Of a stretch of 64,000 bases of DNA, positions 56,021 to 64,000 are shown one piece after another; positions within the stretch are counted from its first letter, which is position 1; the number at the start of each line of letters is the position of its first letter. The translations under genes were made by a program, and so were the position numbers. Source of the stretch: Chaunax sp. Z400 (Eukaryota; Chordata; Actinopteri; Lophiiformes; Chaunacidae); NCBI GenBank assembly GCA_037577475.1, contig CM075197.1:8077018-8141017 (forward strand), written 5' to 3'. The notes beneath the pieces are model-generated. The model worked only from the letters and a program-made list of their open reading frames with translations. It had not been told where the DNA came from and did not search any database.

Positions 56021-59000
56021 ATGGCAGACGTGCAGCCGCCACTCCTCCGGAGCCTGGATGACTTTCTCTTGAGCTCCGCCGGTTCGCCGTGCCCGATGCA
56101 CGCGACCCTGACCGCTGGAAAAACCGCATCGTCAACAATCTGCTATACTACCAGAGCAATTATTTCGTGTCCGCACTGGTTATGCTGGTGTAGCAGATTG
56201 ATTTATGTTCACAGAGCCGTCTCATGCATGACCAGAGGTAAGCACAGCGTTCATTAAAGTTATTATTTGTCATTCAAATGGGTAGAAACCGTTGTAGATT
56301 GTTCACAGTAATGTCCGACTCATGTTGCGTGAGTCATGTAAAGATTTGAGTTCGTTAAGTTATGTTTTACCGTTTGTGAATGTGGTTAGCTGGTGCTAAT
56401 ATGCTAATGTGGCATCTTACTGTCTGTGTGTGTGCGCGCGTGCGTTCGTCCCACGTTGATGGCATCGCTCTGTCCTTTTGGCCGGAGAGCCAGACCGTGT
56501 ACCCACAGCTCATGACCTGTGTTATGTGTTTTTCTGTATGGACACCTTTTTATTGTTCTTGTATAATGCGTATGTGTAAAATGTTTTTATTAGTTTAATA
56601 ACTAATGCTGTTTTATCCAATTAAATTTTTGGAAGTTTAAGAGGTTCTATTTTTGTATTAAATAATTCAGGAAAAATATATTTCATGGTTGCTAATGAAG
56701 AATGTATTTCCTTTTCTATTTATGTAAAGTTAATTTATTATTTCTTTAAGATGTTTTATGTGTATGCTGAGGCCAAATGTAATTTCAAATAACTACATTA
56801 TGATGATCATTTGACTGAATATATTGTGACTTAAATTGCAATAGAGATAGTGAGAGCCGTCTCATGCATGACCAGAGGAGAGCCAGGCCGTGTACCCACA
56901 GCTCATGACCTGTGTTATTTGTGTTTTACTGTACACACAGTAAACAACCAGAAACCCAGCACTGTCTCACGTGCCTTATTTGCAACCCAGTACACAACGC
57001 AGAGGGACTGACAAAGTCACATGGGTTGCACTGGTCATAGTGGGGTAAGTTTCATTATCCTGACGTGGTCAGCCGTCCTCCGTACTGGAAGTCTGTCAGT
57101 AACACTGGTAACTTGTGATTTTCTTCTGCTTTACTGTGATACGTTAATTATGGTATGAACAGCAGTGACAGGGAGCCGCAGCTGTCTACATCATAACAGA
57201 GTCGTGACGTGCACGCAGGGTATCAGGTGAGAGAACAGACTATTAAGTTTGAATCAGGTGATTGAGATGAGTGGAATCATATCTTCCTCTGTCTCCTCAC
57301 CTCTCTGTCCTTTTCTCTGTCAGTTTAGGGTAATGCATCTACCCCTACAAAGAGACCAGAGGGCAGATATAAGCCCCCTAGGGTAGAACAACACACACAG
57401 TGGTAATTAACAGTCTGCTGGGCTGCTATTTATCAAATAAACCAGCCTAAAGGAACATTCATTCATTCATTTTCTGTAACTGCTTATCCTGTGTAGGGTT
57501 GGCATAATTGACATAGGCATAATTGTTACATCCTCATAAACAAACGAACAAAGAAGAACTGAAAAAGGACGTGTTTAAAAACGTTTTTTTTTTTTTAAAT
57601 CAACCTGAATGACTCCATACAGCTTGTACAGCCTAGTCCCAGTCTCCAGAAGCCCCGAGATCCCAAAATGATTTGAAGATATGTTATTTACACTATTATG
57701 ATGAAATCTTCACTTCTAAGCCTCTAAGAACACACGACTGTACCGCTAAGACAGAATCCAACCTCATCATTAAGTTTGCTCATGACACGACAGTGGTGGG
57801 CCTCCTCAGCAGTGATGATGAGACACCTGGTAGACACCTGGTAGGGTGCAGCAGCGACACCAACCTGATTCTAAATGTGGAGAAAACCAAAGAACTGGTT
57901 GTTGACTTCATGCGGTCGCTGGGTGAACACTCTTCACTGTACATCAGTGGCTCCATGGTGGAGAGGGTCAGAAGTACCAAGTTCATCAGGGTGCACGTCT
58001 CCGACGACCTCAGCTGGGCTCTCAACAGTACATCTGTATTGAAGAAGGCACAACAACGCCTTCACTTCCTGCGGAGACTGAAGAGAGCCAGCCTTCCTCC
58101 GCCCATCCTCACCACCTTCTACGGAGGCTCTGTTGAGAGCATCCTGGCCGGCTGTATCACGTGTGGTTTGGGAACGGCAGAGTAGCAGACTGCAAATCCC
58201 TCCAACGCGTGGTGAGGACAGCCGAGAAGATCATAGGGGTCTCCCTCCTCTCCATACAGGACATCTACCAGGATGGCTGTATACGCAGAGCGTCCTCTAT
58301 GCTCAGGGACCCCTCCCACGGACTGTTCGTTCCCCTGCCATCGGGCAGGAGGCTGAGGAGCATCAGAACCTGCACAACGCGGCTCTGTAGCAGCTTCTTC
58401 CCCCAAGCAGTTAGGCTGCTGGCCATCCCCCACATAACCCACATTCAATACTGACCCATCTCCCCCCTGCCCTCATCCACCCCATCTCCCTCCCTCCCTT
58501 TATGTGTTGCATTCAAAGCCAAGCTCCTTGGTTCACCTCACAAATTCATAGTTTTACTTATAAAGAGTCATTTCCACCTTGAATCTTTTGGTTCTAGTGT
58601 TTGAAACACATGTATGTGAATGACATCAAACCTCCCTCTGCTTCCAACAGTAGTTTCATGATATAAGCTTTTGGATCAGATATTCTGTGGAAAAATTTCA
58701 AAGTTCTGTTTCAAAGAAGGCTCAGTGCTTTCCTAAAGCAGCTGGTCACTGTTGTTTGTTTATCAGATGTTACTTGAACATGAGAACATTTGTTGGGGAC
58801 TGTTTTCTGTGGCTCATAAATTCATGATTAATGCTAAAGTTAATATTTGGGCCAGAAAATGCAGCTCTGTCTTAAAGGAATCATGTATATCAGGATTTGG
58901 ATACACAGACAGTACTCCTTAGTAGATACACTCATTATTTGTTTGGCTCCATATGTGGGATTTGTTGACTAAAATGAAAGTATAGAATATCAGCAGCACC

Positions 59001-61050
59001 TTTTCCCTCTCTGTCATCGAAGCTTCTCTACAGCTGTGGTTTTATGTCATCATGTACTTCCAACACTGTGTGGCTAAATATGTTTCTCTCAGGTATTTCC
59101 AGCCCTCCCAGTTGTTTTTCGGGGCGATGGTCGTCACCCTGTTGTTCCTGGGCTTCGTCTGGGCTGCTGAGAACCAAGCTCCCATTCGCCGTTTCCGCAG
59201 AAACCACCCATTGATCACTGTGTTGGCCATTCTTTTGGCCAGTTACCTCTTCATATCAGTGCTGGGAGGCGTGGCCATGTTCCTGTTTGGGATAGCCTTC
59301 CCCATACTGGGTGAGATATTAACACACACACAGACACACAGACACACACAGTCCACTAAAGCATGAAATTCATTCATTCAATTCTGTCAAAATGTAACAA
59401 AACATGTTAAAGAAATGCACTACGATTCTCTAACAAACACTGTTCACAAATTACAAAACGTCCCTATCAAACAAACACACTACATATTGCTAATACATCA
59501 ATCAATCAGCTTTATTGGTAACATACAATTATACAAGTACAACATAGCGAAATTTGTCATCCCTCCCATCCCTGAGGAGCAGTGGGCTGCCCTTACGGCG
59601 CCCGGGCAGCAAACTGAGGTTCAGTATCTTGCTCAAGGATACTTTGACATGTGGACTGGGGGAACTGGGGATCGAACCACCGACCTTCTGATAAGTGAAA
59701 GAGCGCTCTTACCACCTAAGCCACAGCCGCCCATCATGCTTAAGAAATATGGAGCGTCTTACAATTTCAAACAATATTTCCTACAAAGCCTAACTTTAAA
59801 TACTTCAGTCTAAATACAAGAGGCAGCAGCGCTTAGCCTGCCGAAAAGCTAAAGATGATCGACCAATTTTGGTGCTGCGTTCAAGCGGTGGTCATTGACA
59901 AATTAATCATTTCAGTCATTTTAAGGGATCGATAGCAACATGAATTCAGGTTCCCTCCTCACTTTGTTTGGCTGATTCCAAAAAGAGGCTGGGGCTTTTA
60001 ACACTTTGCTAAGCTAAACAGGCTGGGATGGAGAAGGAAAGATGAAAAGCAGGCCTAACAAACCTTTAACCTCAATAATGTTACAGTTTGTAATTTGTAA
60101 GCTAGCTCACTTCTTCACCATACATTTAAGTTGACCAAACAATGTTAAGTTATGTTGTCGATGTTCATTATAATGTGATGCCAACAATTCACATTTGTGC
60201 AACATTAGCATCAGCAGATTAAAATTAGAGCAGGTCACAAAACAGGGAGTGTCTTATTAAAATATGATGAAATATACTTATAAAAGAGGAAAATGTTGAA
60301 ATAAAGGCCTGTCTCTTATGCAAACCAGTGTCAAACTGGTTCACTCTGCAGTTGTGATAAATCAATGCCAGGTCATTATTTTACAACATACACTTATCTG
60401 AGATTGTAGCCTCTCTCAAACAGACATTGTTGCAACACCACCTCGGTGTGTGCGTTCACAGTTATGCCGGCGTTCCACAACGTAAAGAGGCGTGATGTAT
60501 GAAGCGACAGCAAACATAAAAGCTGATATATTTCACTATCTCCCCAGTTTTTTGTCATTTTCTGTGCTTGTTCTTCAAATAGCAGACTTCCTGTCGCTAA
60601 CGCATATTTAAATCCCCCGGGGTAGGTCGCACACCTGAACATATGACGGCAACGTCACACCTGTTACGCCTCAGAGGCGCACTCCGTTCATGCAGACGTC
60701 TGCTTCGGTGCCGTTACTACCTCCACAGGCCTCACAGAGGTGGAGCAAACTGACACCCCATTTCGCATTCATTGCATTCTAACAGAACGTCGTGGCGGAA
60801 TAAAGGCGCAACAGACCCACAATGAAAACGTTGTCTGACTGGGGCTTAGGTCAGCTCAGTAAACCTGATTCCTAATTCCTTCCTCCCCGTGTCTGTGTGT
60901 CACTCCACAGCGGTTCTGGTCCATGCATCGGTGAGGCTGCGCAGCCTGAAGAACAAGCTGGAGAACAAACTGGAGAGCATTGGTCTGAAGAGGACCCCCA
61001 TGGGACTCCTATTAGAGGCTCTGGGTCAGGAGCAGGAGGCTGGATCCTAG
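56021..61050 (+). CDS. praf2: praf2, PRA1 domain family member 2; exon 1 broken as sequenced
   Basis: PRAF2 is a small four-helix membrane protein of the ER/Golgi, related to ARL6IP5, that acts in vesicle trafficking. Exon 1 starts at ATG 56,021 (MADVQPPLLRSLDDFLLSS). After 56,080 the family sequence continues one frame over (RFAVPDARDPDRW, NNLLYYQSNYFVSALVMLV), so about one base is missing at 56,075-56,085. This second frame meets TAG at 56,191, ~3 residues before the expected splice point. Exon 2, 59,093-59,310, encodes membrane segments (YFQPSQLFFGAMVVTL, FVWAAEN). Exon 3, 60,911-61,050, ends LGQEQEAGS, as PRAF2 does. Exons 2-3 are intact with good GT..AG sites. The only strong donor near exon 1 (AG|GTAAGC, 56,238) does not restore the frame. 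Either the locus is a recent pseudogene or exon 1 contains sequence errors. An L2 fragment lies in intron 1 and a SINE in intron 2. Confidence 0.82.
56214..56932. repeat. paired local repeats in praf2 intron 1
   Basis: 56,854-56,878 repeats 56,214-56,238 (GAGCCGTCTCATGCATGACC...). It runs directly into a repeat of 56,484-56,530 (GGAGAGCCAGACCGTGTACC...). The 245 bp lying between those two parts in the first copy are missing from the second. The origin is unknown. Confidence 0.75.
57700..58455 (+). pseudogene. L2-like LINE fragment (reverse transcriptase 3' half) in praf2 intron 1
   Basis: First frame, to 58,185: LIIKFAHDTTVVGLLSSDDE, NVEKTKELVVDFMR, STKFIRVHVSDDLSW and HFLRRLKRASLPPPIL, the fish L2 reverse transcriptase from its catalytic motif onward. 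The YADD/FADD catalytic motif reads FAHD, so it is inactive. A one-base loss near 58,160 moves the remainder to another frame (58,161-58,454: VWFGN-type block, LQRVVRTAEKIIGVSLLS, LRDPSHGLFVPLPSGRR), which ends like the element at 1-270. No 5' part is present. Confidence 0.88.
58456..59092. other. praf2 intron 1, remainder
   Basis: C/T-rich LINE 3' tail (58,455-58,500), then A+T-rich intron sequence. Nothing else is recognised before the exon 2 acceptor (TTTCTCTCAG, ending 59,092). Confidence 0.6.
59497..59735 (-). repeat. tRNA-derived SINE in praf2 intron 2
   Basis: Read on the minus strand it begins GGCGGCTGTGGCTTAGGTGG with TAAGAGCGCTC (an A box) and has GGTCGGTGGTTCGATCCCC (B box GGTTCGATCC). 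It continues into CCTTGAGCAAGATACTGAAC, typical of a widespread fish SINE, and a 3' end near 59,500 (ACCAATAAAGCTGATTGATTG). Pol III promoter boxes are well preserved, so this copy is relatively young. Confidence 0.8.
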
Positions 61051-61640
61051 AGGGAAAGAGGAGGAGCTGTGCACGGTGGGTGATAGTTTGGGTACCATCC
61101 AAGGTAAAGGGTAAAAGAAATGGTTATGATGCCGGATCGGTCTGAACGGGGAGGAAGAAAAGAAAAGCATACTGTAGGTGTAGGAGCAAATTACTGCTGG
61201 GGGCAGTAAGTATCAGAGTATGAGTAGAAAGAAAGGATCTGAGAACAAAAAGGGTGATTTGGTTTGTTGTAAAAAGAACAAATTGTAAGTCAGCGGTGAA
61301 GGAAAAGAGCAGTTCTGTGGTCCAATGGGAAAAAAGCAGGTGAAATTCATATAAATGATCACAACAAACAAATCATCTGTTTTTATCAACCACAGCACTT
61401 TAAGCCTACATTATTGTGTCTGATTGATTCTGACATGATACATTGTGTTGTAATGTCATGTTGTAGCCATATGGGGACTATGAACCTATGACCCTATGAT
61501 CTGCACTTTTGAGTCATTGACTTGTCATGACTTGTGCTCTATTTGTATCTCAGTGATACAAACTACCAACCCACTCTTATCTTAACATTGATCTGTTCTT
61601 CGTCTCAATGCCTACAGATTTATGACACCTTAAGTATGTG

Positions 61641-61646
61641 AATAAA
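61641..61646 (+). terminator. praf2: polyadenylation signal for praf2
   Basis: AATAAA ~590 bp after the praf2 stop, in the sense direction. It is the first canonical signal I see in this 3' region. Confidence 0.5.
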
Positions 61647-61837
61647 GGTTGGAACACTTAGAAGGCAGTCTTTTTATGTGAACAGGTTTGAAATTGTGAG
61701 AATGAAGCTGTAATTTTACAGGAAAAACTTGTAGTATTTGCTATGATCCAACCTCAAAACACATGCAGTGATTGACTCACACATTTCAGTGTCTTTCCAA
61801 TCAGCAGGGTTCTTATTAATAAGAATTAGAATATAAC

Positions 61838-61985
61838 TTAAAGGGACAGTTCACCCAAAAATGAACATTCAGACATTATCTACTCAGCCCCATGTGGTTT
61901 TAAAGTCAGGTGAAGTTTTTCAGTCCACAAAACATTTCTGGAACTTCCAACAAAACAGCATTGCATCATTCTCCTAAACCACTGA
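61838..61985 (+). repeat. dispersed fish repeat (GGGACAGTTCACCCAAAAATG type)
   Basis: AAAGGGACAGTTCACCCAAA followed by AATGAACATT and 'CTACTCAGCCCCATGTGG' are the core words of a short non-coding repeat seen in very many teleost genomes. The full boundaries are not clear. Confidence 0.6.
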
Positions 61986-61989
61986 AGAA

Positions 61990-64000
61990 GATGGGGACTA
62001 AAATGTAAACAACAACAGAAAACAAAATGTAGAGATATTTTATAATGTTATTTATTTTTGAAATATAGATATTAAAAGAAATGAAAAGGCTCTTTATTAC
62101 CCTAATTTTACAGCTTGTTTGACATTTTCTCATACAATACAACTTTATCTCATAATGTTTTGGCTTTTTTCTTGTAATAATGCAAAATAATCTTCTCACT
62201 TCTTCTCATGTCAAACCTTTTCTCCCCTAACAATAGCTCTCCATTATATAGAGCCATCTGATTAATGTGTTTACTGCTCTGTGATCTCTTCCAGGGTCTT
62301 ACTTTAAACAGACAACGATGGAAACCAAAGTATTGATGCTGTGCCATAGGAGTGGTAATTGAAGTCGTACTAACTCAGCGTTTCATTCTCACGTAATGGT
62401 AAGCATATAGATATATAAGCATTAATCATGTGGAAGAACAGTGTTGCATGCAAGTATAACAACAGAGCTAAACAACAAGTAGAAGCTGGTAGTAGCTAAC
62501 ATGTCCTTATGGGTACAGAACAACACAAACATAGTGGAAACATACAGTCAGATTGTATGAAATGTATTCTAGTTACATCACTCCTTTGTCTTTTTATCAG
62601 CTGTTTTGAAACTGTTGTAACTTGACCAACACTGACTTCAGACTAATTCCCTTTTTCCTTTGGTGTTTATATTATTTAGTAACTTAAATGTTTTGATGAG
62701 GTGAAGTTAGGAGGAAAACAGGAGATTTGATAGAAAGTTCAGAACAAATCAAATCAGCTCCTTCGATCTAAGGGTTGTAGAGTAGGACTGTTATTACAGG
62801 AGCAACATGTGAAGGAAATTAGCTAGTAGCTAAATCTGCTGCAAAGCATCGTCTCTCTTACTTGAGACTCATGTATTTGTACATGGTCCCTGATGTAAAT
62901 AAACTAAACTACACTGAACATATGGCTGTTTTTAAACAGTCATTTTAATACCTGCATTTATAAGTCTGTATTTATCCAGAATGAAACGCTTCACACAGAG
63001 AGCTGCCCAATACGGTCCTCCACTGCTGGTCAGTGGGAGTCGCCCAGTCTTCTACTGGGAGAAGCTCTAGTGGAGCGAATGCTTTACTTTGTTATTACTA
63101 ATTATTAGATGGACTGTCAGATCATGGCACCAAGAGGAAGATGCCTTCTAACTTTACTGCCGACTCAGCCTCTAGCACCACCATGAGGTATAAATAGCTC
63201 ATATATTAAAAGAGTTGTGACATCAGTTTTAACACAACCATTTCCACTTCAAATACAAAACATTCTGTTTTATGTTGAAGGAAAAATGTCTGGATGAGCC
63301 TTTTTTCATCCACTACTCCTTTATTTCTATTTCTGAAAGTCTGGAGTAATTTGTTAGCACATAAAAAAAAGCTACAGCTCCTTTTAAAATTTACCAGCCA
63401 AAAATTATAGTTTGGTTTCTTTTTTTCTATATAAATAAATGTTTTCTTATTATAGTCTTTTTGTTTTCTTTAATATCAGCTGCTGTAATGTGTGAAGATG
63501 GCTGCTAAATTCATCATGGACCCTGTTTCAGTTGTTTTTTAAATCACCATTACCCTTATCTACACATATGGAATACGTATATGTAACCCAAGCTTTCCAT
63601 CCAATTGGTGCACTCATGGGCCGACGCTTCATGGTGCTTCATTTGCTCTACTGTGCCATCAAGTGGACAATAAATGTAAAACAGGCAGAGTGATTTTAAT
63701 GACACCATGGCTTTGGTGTGTGAAGCTTTGAATTGAATAAATGAATGAATGATGTTTGTGATGCCAATACGTGAATTATGATCTTATTAATATGGTGTCT
63801 GTCTTTATGGTACAATGGTGGGGTCAAAAGGGAAAGTCCACAAAATGTGAGGGGGGATCCATTGCATTTCGCTGCCCCTTATGTTTCGAATCGCACGCCA
63901 AGCCCGCGAACCATTTCCTGAACCAGTCACGTGGTACGGCCGGCTCGAACGTCACCACATACGTGATCAACACAAGCCTCGATACGCGCTTCACAAAAAT
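61990..64000. other. no recognisable gene; CpG-richer right edge
   Basis: A+T-rich sequence with short frames only. From about 63,840 to the window end CpG density rises (CGAATCGCACGCC, GGTACGGCCGGCTCG, TCGATACGCGCTTC). This looks like the beginning of a young repeat or another gene's promoter, but too little is in view to decide. Confidence 0.4.

Noticed and set aside
59400..59815. 132-codon frame downstream of praf2 exon 2
   Set aside because: It lies in intron 2 and crosses a minus-strand tRNA-derived SINE; no protein similarity.

Overview
This is a piece of a vertebrate nuclear genome, almost certainly from a ray-finned (teleost) fish. It is A+T-rich and gene-poor, with two spliced genes that keep GT..AG introns. 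Its decayed repeats are typical of fish: L2-like LINEs, Tc1-like transposons, tRNA-derived SINEs and Gypsy/retrovirus-like LTR elements. Nothing bacterial is present. The species cannot be named from the sequence alone.

Layout. 1-8,000: repeat debris (L2 LINE 3' end, Gypsy-type LTR, SINE, Tc1 relic) plus an orphan terminal exon that looks like the end of a DNase I-family gene. 8,020-8,998: a short outlier of a ~185-bp satellite. 8,999-25,277: a 16.3-kb segment that interrupts this satellite, with an 18-bp satellite sequence present at both edges. It holds a 9-exon HIPK-like protein kinase gene (12,454-15,077, 498 aa), a second ~3.1-kb copy of the kinase gene's upstream flank (22,149-25,278), and a third, scrambled copy of the locus (18,866-20,129) from which the kinase gene has been cut out. 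25,279-55,500: a large composite tandem array. A ~1.05-kb spacer occurs about seven times, alternating with blocks of 2 to ~26 satellite monomers. 43,615-53,508: a nearly pristine LTR retroelement inserted in the sixth spacer. It has two apparently identical 1,910-bp LTRs, a 4-bp target duplication and an intact 1,108-codon gag-protease frame, but no polymerase and only envelope remnants. 55,840-61,050: a CpG-rich promoter and praf2 (PRA1-domain family member 2), whose exons 2 and 3 look normal but whose exon 1 carries a frameshift and a stop. Its introns contain an L2 fragment and a SINE. 61,650-64,000: repeats and sequence with no recognisable gene.

The most unusual structure is the composite array. 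Read on the minus strand, each spacer carries a CpG-containing, promoter-like stretch followed by a clean splice donor. Each satellite monomer carries a pyrimidine tract plus AG. In about twenty monomers that AG is followed immediately by GTAAGA, which is the layout of a recursive-splice (zero-length exon) site. This suggests a tandem family of minus-strand, probably non-coding transcription units, but no transcription can be shown from sequence. The kinase locus and the array appear to have evolved by repeated local duplication and unequal exchange. The LTR element is the latest visible event.
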